In this document: positions 11,701 to 24,000 of the stretch, piece by piece
Numbering within the stretch: position 1 is the stretch's first letter
Layout of the letters: every line of letters begins with the position of its first letter
Assembly (NCBI GenBank): GCA_026874595.1
Contig: CM049308.1
Coordinates: 95,778,624 to 95,842,623, forward strand
DNA from: Sipunculus nudus
Lineage: Eukaryota > Annelida > Sipuncula > Golfingiida > Sipunculidae
DNA: 64,000 nucleotides
Reading direction: 5' to 3'
Translations under genes and position numbers: made by a program
Notes under the pieces: generated by a model
Databases searched by the model: none
What the model saw: the letters and a program-made list of their open reading frames with translations, nothing else
Told to the model about the DNA's origin: nothing

Positions 11701-13262
11701 AAATAAAATAGTAAATTCAAAATGTTTTCTAAACGACCAAATACTGACTGTATTGCTCCTCTAGAGATTAAATACTACTCTTGGACCATCTGATTTAGCG
11801 AGGAAGGGTGTATCTTAATAAATATTTATCTAAATCAGTCCTCAAATTTTTAAGTTTTCCATGAATGAAATATCATATGCACATGTTTGGTTTGAATAGA
11901 CCTCTGCCTTATTTCAAAACGGTATATTTCCATAGTCCCCAATACCTACCTTTGTTTTACGACGTTAATTTAATCTTCCCGCATGCGGTTTCCCTGGAAG
12001 ATCTTCTGGGCGGGGTATTTATAAACCAACCACCCACTTTAAGAAAGCGCGCACGATCACAACCGTAGAGCTCCAGGAGAGGTTTGAAGGTATAGGTCAC
12101 GTGACTGAATCGTCATACTGTTTGCGTCATTTAGCTATTGCTTTGTTAATCCCGTCAAGTTAAATCAATGACTAAGCATGGAATAAAAAAAGTAAGTTTC
12201 AGGTTCTATTGAGGAAGGAGATTTTGTGCCATGGTCCTCTGTGACTCTTCACGCGTAGTCAGCCCGCCACGCTCTTCAACACGAATATTCCATGACGCGA
12301 ATTAAGTCCTTGAGATATTATAACCAGTATTCTTTGCTTGCTCTAGTATTTTAGAAAGATACATTTTGATTATAAAATAACTGTATTTTGACTGGCATCA
12401 GGTATTACCAACATCGACTCAAACTTCACACTAATGTTTAAATTAAGAATCTTTGGACTTTGCCCACTTGGTGTGCTCCAGGGACGTCTTCACTCGCTGT
12501 GTCCTGCATTGTCTGTTTAAACCATGGTTATTAACGTCCCAGTATCAGTTAGCATATAGCAGTGTAGGTGTATATGTTATAGAGACAGCAAAATATTCTC
12601 ATAGCTGCATTATGATGTATATATTTTAATTATTGTAGGGCTTGGTTTGGCAGAATTCCCTGGCTGATCATTAGTAATATGTCATCCTAGTTAAGGAAGA
12701 GGATACACCGTTTTCTTGAGAGGCGTGGTCCTCATCGTCACGTGGAGTCACAAGCCGTTAACACAACGTTATATATCAGTATTAATTTACGTAATACCTT
12801 CCACTTCAGGGCAGGTGGATTAGCAAACACGTTACAAACAGATAAATGGCCGGGAAAGCGAAATCGTTGTCTGGGCCATTTCCGGAAGGCCCTGGTTTTC
12901 GCTTTGGTTACTGGTACCTGGCCGTGACGTTGGGTTGATATACAGGACAGGTTCACGTCACGAGCGCAGGGCTAGATGATCCAGCCGGCCACACGTAACC
13001 GTCATCAGACTGACTGCTGTTTAAATGTTTAGTATTATTAATTTGTAACAAGCTAACCAATGTTATATACTATGATTATTCTGTAACTTGGTCATTTTAC
13101 TTGGATAATAATTTGGTGCAGCAGTCGCGAGGATAAAATCTGCTAATATCATGGATATATGTAAAATTTAGTTTCCTTTATCAAAACCACCATATTTCGT
13201 TTGGTGTTTAAAACAGCGGGCAAGGTTCCATCAGGCCGTATATCTGTCGTTACTTGACCTCG
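8783..13262. other. Intergenic region upstream of the bZIP gene; nothing coding recognised
   Basis: It should hold the bZIP promoter and 5' UTR on the minus-strand side near 8800-9100; no TATA box or other element could be assigned with confidence. Degenerate runs of 'cacaaatgaacacg' occur at about 10400-10740, and a roughly 54-bp imperfect repeat containing 'gtgatatgtgataattttct' lies at about 10890-11095. A poly-A run is at 11162-11180. Reading frames are short and unconvincing. Confidence 0.5.
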
Positions 13263-15518
13263 ATCTGTACCACCATGGCGTGCTCCTGTACCTTCCAGCT
13301 GTGTACCTGTACCACCAGACTGTGTACCTGTACCACCAGACTGTGTACCTGTACCACCAGACTGTGTACCTTCATCACCAGACTGTGTACCTGTACCACC
13401 AGACTGTGTACCTGTACCACCAGACTGTGTACCTGTACCACCAGACTGTGTACCTGTACCACCAGACTGTGTACCTTCACCACCAGACTGTGTACCTGTA
13501 CCACCAGACTGTGTACCTGTACCACCAGACTGTGTACCTTCACCACCAGACTGTGTACCTGTACCACCAGACTGTGTACCTGTACCACCAGACTGTGTAC
13601 CTTCATCACCAGACTGTGTACCTCTACCACCAGACTGTGTCACTGTACTACCAGACTGTGTACCTGTACAACCAGACTGTGTACCTGTACCACCAGACTG
13701 TGTACCTGCACCACCAGATTGTGTACCTGTACCACCAGACTGTGTACCTGTACCACCAGACTGTGTCACTGTACCACCAGACTGTGTCACTGTACAACTA
13801 GACTGTGTACCTGTACCACCAGACTGTGTACCTTCACCACCAGACTGTGTACTTGTACCACCAGACTGTGTACCTGTACCACCAGACCGTGTACCTGTAC
13901 CACCAGACTGTGTACCTTCACCACCAGACTGTGTACCTGTACCACCAGACTGTGTACCTGTACCACCAGACTGTGTACCTGCACCACCAGATTGTGTACC
14001 TGTACCACCAGACTGTGTACCTGTACCACCAGACTGTGTCACTGTACCACCAGACTGTGTCACTGTACAACCAGACTGTGTACCTGTACCACCAGACTGT
14101 GTACCTGCACCACCAGATTGTGTTCCTGTACCACCAGACTGTGTACCTGCACTACCAGACTGTGTACCTGCACCACTAGACTGTGTACCTGTACCACCAG
14201 ACTGTGTACCTGTACCTTCCAGCTGTGTACCTGTACCACCAGACTGTGTACCTGTACCACCAGACTGTGTACCTGTACCACCAGACTGTGTACCTTCATC
14301 ACCAGACTGTGTACCTGTACCACCAGACTGTGTACCTGTACCACCAGACTGTGTACTTGTACCACCAGACTGTGTACCTGTACCACCAGACTGTGTCACT
14401 GTACCACCAGACTGTGTACCTGTACCACCAGACTGTGTACCTTCACCACCAGACTGTGTACCTGTACCACCAGACTGTGTACCTGTACCACCAGACTGTG
14501 TACCTTCATCACCAGACTGTGTACCTCTACCAACAGACTGTGTCACTGTACCACCAGACTGTGTACCTGTACAACCAGACTGTGTACCTGTACAACCAGA
14601 CTGTGTACCTGCACCGCCAGATTGTGTACCTGTACCACCAGACTGTGTACCTGCACTAACAGACTGTGTACCTGTACCACCAGACTGTGTCACTGTACCA
14701 CCAGACCTTGTACCTGCACTACCAGACTGTGTACCTGCACCACTAGACTGTGTACCTGTACCACCAGACTGTTTACCTGTACCACCAGACTGTGTACCTG
14801 TACCACCAGACTGTGTACCTGTACCACCAGAATGTGTACCTATACCACCAGACTGTGTACCAGTACCACCAGCCTGTGTACCTGCACTACCAGACTGTGT
14901 ACTTGTACCACCAGACTGTGTACTTGTACCACCAGACTGTGTACTTGTACCACCAGACTGTGTACCTGTACCACCAGACTGTGTACCTGTACCACCAGAC
15001 TGTGTACCTGCACCACCAGACTGTGTACCTGTACCACCAGACTGTGTACCTGTACCACCAGACTGTGTATATGTACCACCAGACTGTGTACCTGTACCAC
15101 CAGACTGTGTACCTGCACCACCAGACTGTGTACCTCTACCACCAGACTGTGTACCTCTACCACCAGACTGTGTACCTGTACCACCAGACTGTGTACCTGT
15201 ACCACCAGACTGTGTACCTGTACCACCAGACTGTGTACCTGTACCACCAGCCTGTGTACCTGTACCACCAGCCTGTGTACCTGCACTACCAGACTGTGTA
15301 CTTGTACCACCAGACTGTGTACTTTTACCACCAGACTGTGTACTTGTACCACCAGACTGTGTACCTGTACCACCAGACTGTGTACCTGTACCACCAGCCT
15401 GTGTACCTGTACAACCAGCCTGTGTACCGGCACTACCAGACAGTGTACTTGTACCACCAGACTGTGTACTTGTACCACCAGACTGTGTGCCTCTACCACC
15501 AGGCTGTGTAACTGTACA
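13263..15518. repeat. 21-bp minisatellite, about 106 copies
   Basis: Unit of 21 bp built from ACTGTGTACCTGTACCACC plus two bases, with point variants (CACTGTACC, CTTCACC, TGCACC). The unit is 7 codons long and has no stops in several frames, so long frames run on both strands: 13254-15773 on plus (839 codons, heptad CTCTTRL) and 14693-13149 on minus (514 codons, heptad GTQSGGT). No signal peptide, domain or splice context supports translation. Confidence 0.95.
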
Positions 15519-17632
15519 GATGGTATCTGTCTTTATGACAGGTTACTCAAAGTAAACCCGATGGTTAGTACAGGTGGTATCTGTCGTTATGATAGGTTAC
15601 CCAAAGTAAACTCGACGGTTAGAACAGGTGATATCTGTCTTTATGACAGGTATATCAAAGTAAACTCGACGGTTAGTACAGGTGGTATCTGTCGTAATGA
15701 CAGGTGGCTCAAGGTAAACTCGACGGTTAGTACAGGTGGTATCTGTATATTTATGACAGGTTACTCAAAGTAAACCCGATGGTTAGTACAGGTGGTATCT
15801 GTATTTATGACAGGTTACTCAAAGTAAACCCGATGGTTAGTACAGGTGGTATCTGTCTTTATGACAGGTTACTCAAAGAAAACTCGACGGTTAGTACAGG
15901 TGGTATCTGTCTTTATGACAAGTTACTCAACGTAAACTCGACGGTTAAGTACAGGTGGTATCTGTCTTTATGACAGGTTACTCAAAGAAAACTCGACGGT
16001 TAGTACAGGTGGTATCTGTCTTTATGACAGGTTACCCAAAGTAAACTCGACGGTTAGTACAGGTGGTATCTGTCGTTATGACAGGTTACCCAAAGTAAAC
16101 TCGACGGTTAGATCAGGTGATATCTGTCTTTATGACAGGTTACTCAAAGTAAACTCGACGGTAATTACAGGTAGTATCTGTCTTTATGACAGGTTACTCA
16201 AAGTAAACTCGACGGTTAGTACAGGTGGTATCTGTCGTTATGACAGGTTACTCAAAGTAAACTCGACGGTTAGTACAGGTGGTATCTGTCGTTATGACAG
16301 GTTACTCAAGGTAAACTCGACGGTTAGTACAAGTGGTATCTGTATTTATGACAGGTTACTCAAAGTTAACTCGACGGTTATTACAGGTAGTATCTGTCTT
16401 TATGACAGGTTACTCAAAGTAAACTCGACGGTTAGTACAGGTGGTATCTGTCGTTATGACAGGTTACTCAAAGTTATCTCGACGGTTAGTACCGGTGATA
16501 TTTGTCTTTATGACATGTTACTCAAAGTAAACTCGACGGTTAATACAGGTAGTATCTGTCTTTATGACAGGTTACTCAAAGTAACTCGACGGTTAGTACA
16601 AGTGATATGTGTCTTTATGACAGGTATATCAAAGTAAGCTCGACGGTCAGTACAGATGCTATTTGTCTTCATGACAAGTATCTCAGTTTAAATGCGACGG
16701 TTAGTGTGTCTTTATGACAGGTATATCAAAGTAAACTTGACAGTTAGTACATGTGTTATTTGTCTTCATGACAGGTCTCTCAGATTTAATGCGATGGATA
16801 GTACAGGTGATATCTGTCTTTATGACAGGTATATCAAAGTAAACTTGACAGTTAGTACAGGTGTTATTTGTCTTCATGATAGGTATCTCAGATTAAATGC
16901 GATGGTTAGTACAAGTGATATCTGTCTTTATGACAGGTATATCAAAGTAAACTCGACGGTTAGTACAGGTGCTATTTGTCTTCATGACAGGTATCTCAGA
17001 TTAAATGCGACGGTTAGTACAGGTGATATCTGTCTTTATGACAGGTATATCAAAGTAAACTTGACAGTTAGTACAGGTGTTATTTGTCTTCATGACAGGT
17101 ATCTCAGATTTAATGCGATGGTTAGTACAGGTGATATCTGTCTTTATGACAGGTATATCAAAGTAAACTTGACAGTTAGTACAGGTGATATCTGTCTTCA
17201 TGACAGGTATCTCAGATTAAATGCGACGGTTAGTATAGGTGATATCTGTCTTTATGACAGGTATATCAAAGTAAACCTGACAGTTAATACAGGTGTTATT
17301 TGTCTTCATGACAGGTATCTCAGATTAAATGCGATGGTTAGCACAGGTGTTATTTGTCTTTATGACAAGTATCTCAGATTAAATGCGATGGTTAGTACAG
17401 GTGTTATTTGTCTTCATGACAGGTATCTCAGATTAAATGCGATGGTTAGTACAGGTGTTATTTGTCTTCATGACAGGTATCTCAGATTAAATGCGATGGT
17501 TAGTACAGGTGTTATTTGTCTTCATGACAGGTATCTCAGATTAAATGCGATGGTTAGTACAGGTGTTATTTGTCTGCATGACAGGTATCTCAGATTAAAT
17601 GCGATGGTTAGTACAGGTGATATCTGTCTTCA
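15519..17632. repeat. 54-bp minisatellite evolving into a 108-bp dimer array
   Basis: About 39 copies of a 54-bp unit containing TTAGTACAGGTGGTATCTGTC and TATGACAGG. Up to about 16600 the units are mostly of one type (TTACTCAAAGTAAACTCGACG). From there A-type units (TATATCAAAGTAAACTTGAC) alternate with B-type units (TATCTCAGATTAAATGCGATG) as 108-bp dimers. The last five or six units are almost pure B type. It directly abuts the 21-bp array. The 54-bp unit is 18 codons, giving a 328-codon frame at 16692-17678 that is probably not a gene. Confidence 0.93.
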
Positions 17633-18129
17633 GATGTACATGGAAATAACAGAAAGAATGGGCACAGAAATAAACTAGTTCCACGTGCAGTGGTAGTTAG
17701 CATGTGGACAATATTTAGTTGAGTGACAAACGGAACGAGAATGACTTATTAGGCTTCGTAAGTGAATGGGAGGTAGACGGACAGATGGACGGACGAAAAA
17801 TAATTACTACAGCTGAGTGGGCGATGGACAGACAATTGGGCGGACGGAGGTACATATGTTAAAACAGGTTAAATGTAACTCTCGGAGATTTGTTATAAAC
17901 AAGATTTCGGGTTTTAAAACCCGAAAACCTCATTTAAATTGATTAAATTATTTAATTAAATTAAATTAATTTCGATGGTAAGACTCTGAAAATCTTGTAA
18001 ATCACGAAGTATATAAAATATAAATTACAGGTTTATAAAACGTGTTATGACGCTTAGAAATTACAAGTTCACGCATGATGTTAATATAGGATTATGTAAT
18101 GAACGTAAACGACGATGTTATTAATGCTT

Positions 18130-18133
<4 letters not shown>

Positions 18134-18174
<41 letters not shown>
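18134..18174. repeat. (TA)n microsatellite
   Basis: Uninterrupted TA dinucleotides for about 40 bases. Confidence 0.9.
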
Positions 18175-18175
<1 letters not shown>

Positions 18176-18911
18176 CTTGTATCTTTTATCTTTTATATTT
18201 TTTCTGTAAAGAATAATAAAGAGGGTGATGGTCACAACCATATTAACGGGTCCAGTGAACAATGGTTTTGTACTCTTGGTCAGAAATATTGTCATATACA
18301 TAGAGAGCTAGGACCTTAATTCCTGTCCGGGGGCTAAGTAAGACGACTGTTCACATGGCCTATTTTATAATGACAGAACTGCTCTCTGCTTGCTGTATTG
18401 AAACTAATATACCGCGGTATCCATACAATGCATGAACCATTTTGCCATCGTGAACTGGCCTCAATTCGTTTAAACGTTGTCGTGTCTGTCGCATAAAAAT
18501 CAAATAAATGTTCTAGTTTCCAGTACCGAATGTTTCAAGCTGGACGAGTATATGATGCAATGTAGGTCCTTTTTCCATTTTTAACACGGGAACGCCCTAG
18601 CCTAGGATCAGTTTGTAAAATAATTTCCACCGAGCAGCTAATTGTTCCGTATAATATCTAACTAAACACAGGGAAACTTCCTGAGACGTTTAGACTTCCG
18701 GATTACAGATCTGGTGAACTGGTTCTGATGAAAAATGATTTTATTCTCATTTATCCTGCTTATTTCTCTTTTAATTTTCTCCTAAAATTAACGACAAAGA
18801 TTACAACGAAACAGGCCGACCGCTAATGTAGGTTGGGGAGCCACGTGTTTTAGTGAATGAAAAAGGATTTGGCGTCCTCATAAAATTATACTAATGTAAA
18901 ATGTTCGATAA

Positions 18912-18944
<33 letters not shown>

Positions 18945-18970
18945 TATTTATTTATTATTATTATTAACAA
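18912..18970. repeat. (TTA)n microsatellite
   Basis: TTA trinucleotides with a short TTTA interruption near the end. Confidence 0.9.
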
Positions 18971-19277
18971 GAAGAGCAACAACAAAAATACTACTATATT
19001 ACTACAAATACTACTACAAGTACTAGTACAACGAATATTAGTAATAATGGTTATAATTATATTATAATAATGAACCGCAGTGGATCATTTATAAAATAAA
19101 GTTTTATTCCTTTTTAGGTTTTTCAATACTCCTATGTTGTATAACCAAGAAACCATGATCTATTTTTTCTTTAACATATGGAATATATCCAGATTAAACG
19201 ACTGTGCAAGCCTAGCTCCCCCCCCTCCCCCCCCACACATACATATATACATATGTATATCTAAACATGTATATCAA

Positions 19278-19316
<39 letters not shown>

Positions 19317-19970
19317 CAATACCTGAAGAAAAAGTTTCAGTTTCATCTAGTGTTCCTTCTAACGTCGTTCGGTAAGCCGTCAGCGTATACCTGTTCAATT
19401 CCTTCTGTCCTGCTTATTAAAATGCTGATCATGGTCTCAGAAAACGAAGTCCTCTGTTAAGAACACTTTACACAGTTATATTTTTATCTGATATATAAGT
19501 CCAGTCTAATTACGTACATGTACGTTCAAATATTTAGAAACATGAAGCTTCCTGGTTAAAGGAGAAATAAAGTTTGACTTTCTTGGGACGAGAAATTGCT
19601 CATTAATGACGATAGCGTGAAGTTAACAGAATGTACCCAACATATTCGACATCAATTCACTCTAAATATTGTTTGCCAAATCCTTGTACAGACAGAACGC
19701 ATTTCGAATGGTGGAACAAGGAAGCACAACAGTTGTACAGCAAGTCGTCTCTGATTGGTTGAGACATATCACTGTCCATGCGTAACCCCGCCCAGATATA
19801 CGACGGAACAGGGAAACCAGGTTTAGTGCAATGTCCTATGTGTGTGTGTGCCAGGCAGGGAGGGATGAATCCCCGCTGTACTCGTCTTCCTGGTCTGAAA
19901 ACCGCTCAAACACTCAACGTAATCAACTTAAGTTACGATTAAAAAAACTGCAAGTGTTTGTTTATAGAAG

Positions 19971-19972
<2 letters not shown>

Positions 19973-20032
<60 letters not shown>

Positions 20033-20051
20033 ATGTATGTATATATATATG
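19973..20051. repeat. (TA)n/(TGTA)n compound microsatellite
   Basis: About 50 bases of TA followed by TGTA tetranucleotides and again TA. Confidence 0.9.
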
Positions 20052-21089
20052 TTATAAAGGTGAGTGTGTATGTGTGTGTGTTAGAAGATGAGATAGAGGG
20101 TGTCCGTATATATAATATATATGTGAGTGCGTGAGTGGATGTGTAAAAGCGGGCATATCTTTGAGTATATCTAAACCAGAAGCGGTTGGGCGCCCCCCTT
20201 TTTTTCAGCCACTTCAACATTTGTTAATGGTTTCAACCCATTTCTTAAAGTTTATAACCCCCCTCCCCCACCTCTTTCTGAACCTGAGGTTTTTCACGCC
20301 GATAAGGCGTACTACGCCGAAGAAATAGGTTACTATAGAGCTATGTCGGGCAAAATCGAAACAGATATTCATAATAAACTTTTGATAATATTGACACAGC
20401 AGTCCGTATAACCTCATCTGTCTGTTCGATAAATGAGTGATAAATGTGTTCTCCACATCAGAGTATGAGGTAGTCAACAGCAGGAGTAGTCACAGGGGGA
20501 CAGGGACGCTTCTGAGAGGGGGAGGGGGTAGGGTTGTGTGTGTGTGTGAGTGAAGGCGAGAGAGAGGGTGTTCGTGTCTGTTGTGTTAGCGTGTGAGTGT
20601 GTGAGTGTGAATGTGTATGTGTACAATCAGTTTATAAAAGAAAACACACGAGCTTATACTCAGTGATTACATTTGGAAAAAAAAGTATTTACACAGAAAT
20701 GACTGTCCGAAAATACCGGCGCCCAAGTGCATGTCAGTCAGTGCATGGAAAGGTAAACTGAAAATGCGAGAAAGTATCCCCTTAACTAAATAATACGGTA
20801 AAACTTACATTTATAAGTAGTTGTTCATGAGCAGATTACAGCTGTACCTGTGAATGGTCTAGCGGTGATAAGATTTTTGTTCTTACAACGTGCAGCGGAA
20901 TCCCCCGATACATAGTGAATAATCAACTTATCTCTTACGTCAACTTTCGCATGCTCATAATAATAAAGAACTCGATCAAAAGTGATCTAGCGGCCTGATG
21001 TGCCTCGGTCAAAGGCTCTCCTCTCAACTCCGAGATATGATAAGAACATTATGTTTTCTACAGATACAGATTATACGGACCATATAAAC

Positions 21090-24000
21090 CACGGCGGAAG
21101 AAACCAGGCGGCCTTGTGTAGATTTTTATAGACAGGACGTGGGGGATCACTGGCGGCCTAGTGCAAGATCCCTAGAGACATAAAGTGGAATAACACCGGC
21201 GGCCTAGAACAAGATCTCAAGAGAGCGGCGGCCGAGTACAAAATCTCTAAAGACGTAACGTGGAAAAACACCGGCGGCCTAGTACAAGATCTGTATAGAA
21301 TGACGAGGGGGAACACCGGCGGCCTAGTGCAAGATCTCTAGAGACATAACGTGGAACAACACCGGCGACCTAGAACAAGATCTCAAGAGACCGGCGGCCT
21401 AGGACAAAATCTGTAGAGACATAACGTGGAAGAACCCAGGCGGCCTTGTGTAGATCTTTATAGAATGACGAGGGGGAACACCGGCGGCCTAGTGCAAGAT
21501 CTCTAGAGACATAACGTGGAATAACACCGGCGGCCTAGAACAAGATCTCAAGAGACCGGCGGCCTAGGACAAAATCTCTAGAGACATAACGTGGAAGAAC
21601 CCAGGCGGCCTTGTGTAGATCTTTATAGACAGGACGTGGGGGAACACTGGCGGCCTAGTGCAAGATCCCTAGAGACATATATTGTTGAATAACACCGGCG
21701 GCCTAGAACAAGATCTCAAGAGAGCGGCGGCCTAGTACAAAATCTCTAGAGACATAACGTGGAAAAACACCGGCGGCATAGTACAAGATCTCAAGAGACC
21801 GGCGGCCTAGTACAAGATCTGTATAGAATGACGAGGGGGAACACTGGCGGCCTAGTACAAGATCTGTATAGAATGACGAGGGGGAACACCGGCGGCCTAG
21901 TGCAAGATCTCTAGAGACATAACGTGGAATAACACCGGGGGCCTAGAACAAGATCTCAAGAGACCGGCGGCCTAGGACAAAATCTCTAAAGACATAACGT
22001 GGAATAACACCGGGGGCCTAGAACAAGATCTCAAGAGACCGGCGGCCTAGGACAAAATCTCTAAAGACATAACGTGGAAGAACACCGGCGGCCTAGAACA
22101 AGATCTCAAGAGACCGGCGGCCTAGTGCAAGATCTCTAGAGACATAACGGGGAAGAACACCGGCGGCCTTGTGTAGATCTGTATAGACATGACGAGGGGG
22201 AACACCGGCGGCCTAGTACAAGATCTCTAGAAACATAACGTGGAGGAACACCGGCGGCCTTGTGCAAGATCTCAAGAGACCGGCGGCCTTGTGCAAGATC
22301 TCTAGAGACATAACTGAGAAGAACACCGGTGGCCTAGAACAAGATCTCAAGAGACCCAGCGGCCTAGTGCAAGATCTCTAGTGACATAACGTGGAATATC
22401 ACCGGCGGCCCAGAACAAGATCTCAAGAGAGCGGCAGCCTAGAACAAGATCGCTAGAGACATAACATGGAAGAACAACGGCGGCCTAAAACAAAACCTCA
22501 AGAGACCGGCGGCCTAGTACAAGATCTCTAGAGACATAACGTGGAAGAACACCGGCGGCCTAGAACAAGATCTCAAGAGACCGGCGGCCTAGTGCAAGAT
22601 CTCTAGAGACATAACGGGGAAGAACACCGGCGGCCTTGTGTAGATCTGTATAGACATGACGAGGGGAAACACCGGCGGCCTAGTACAAGATCTCTAGAAA
22701 CATAATGTGGAAGAACACCGGCGGCCTTGAACAAGATCCCAAGAGACTGGCGGCCTGGTACAAGATCTCTTGAGACATAACGTGGAAGAACACAGGCGGC
22801 CTAGAACAAGATCTCAAGAGACCGGCGGCCTAGTGCAAGATCTCTAGAGACATGACGAGGAAGAACCCCGGCGGCCTAGTACAAGATCTGTAGAGACAGT
22901 ACGAGGAAGGACCGCGGTGGTATAGTACAAGATCTTTAAATACTTGTTCAGGAAAACCCCGGCAATAGTACAAAATTTCTAGAGATATGACGAGGAAGAA
23001 GACCGGCGGCCTAGAACAAGATCTCAAGAGACCGGCGGCCTTGTGCAAGATCTCTAGAGACATAACTGAGAAGAACACCGGTGGCCTAGAACAAGATCTC
23101 AAGAGACCCGGCGGCCTAGTGCAAGATCTCTAGAGACATAACGTGGAATAACACCGGCGGCCTAGAACAAGATCTCAAGAGACCGGCGGCCTAGTACAAG
23201 ATCTCTAGAGACATAACCTGGAAGAACACCGGCGGCCTAGAACAAGATCTCAAGAGACCGGCGGCCTAGTGCAAGATCTCTAGAGACATAACGGGGAAGA
23301 ACACCGGCGGCCTTGTGTAGATCTGTATAGACAAGACGAGGGGAAACACCGGCGGCCTAGTACAAGATCTCTAGAAACATAATGTGGAAGAACACCGGCG
23401 GCCTAGAACAAGATCCCAAGAGACTGGCGGCCTGGTACAAGATCTCTAGAGACATAACGTGGAAGAACACCGGCGGCCTAGAACAAGATCTCAAGAGACC
23501 GGCGGCCTAGTGCAAGATCTCTAGAGACATGACGAGGAAGAACCCCGGCGGCCTAGTACAAGATCTCTAGAGACAGTACGAGGAAGGACCGCGGTGGTAT
23601 AGTACAAGATCTTTAAATACTTGTTCAGGAAAACCCCGGCAAAAGTACAAAATTTCTAGAGATATGACGAGGAAGAAGACCGGCTGTCTAGTACAAGATC
23701 TCTAGAGTCATGTCTAGGAAGAACCCCGGCGACCTTGTTCAAAATCTCTAGAGATATGACAAGGAAAAACAACGGCTGTCTAGTACAAGATCTTTAAAGA
23801 CATTGCAAGGAAGAACCCTGGCCTAGTACAAGATCTCCAGAGACATGACGAGGACGAACACCGGTGGCCTGGTACAAGATCTCCAGAGACATGACGAGGA
23901 CGAACACCGGTGGCCTAGTACAAGATCTCTAGAGACAGTACGAGGAAGGACCGCGGTGGTATAGTACAAGATCTTTTAATACATGTTCAGGAAAACCCCG

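Larger units (their letters stand above)
17633..21089. other. Intergenic stretch with microsatellites; no gene recognised
   Basis: It contains (TA)n at 18134-18174, (TTA)n at about 18912-18970, (TA)n at 19283-19312, and (TA)n running into (TGTA)n at 19973-20051. GT-rich sequence follows at about 20530-20625. A frame without an ATG at about 20174-20413 stays open for some 79 codons but resembles nothing I know. Confidence 0.5.

Noticed and set aside
13254-15773. Giant plus-strand Cys/Thr-rich and minus-strand Thr/Gln/Ser/Gly-rich repeat 'proteins'
   Set aside because: They exist only because the 21-bp unit is a multiple of three without stops. Both strands and several frames are open over the same bases, and no start context, signal peptide or splice site supports a gene.
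20174-20413. About 79 codons open on plus, containing YNPPPPPLSEPEVFHADKAYY
   Set aside because: Protein-like at first sight, but it has no ATG near its start, no recognisable family, and a complementary frame is open too. This length is expected by chance in a 64-kb window.
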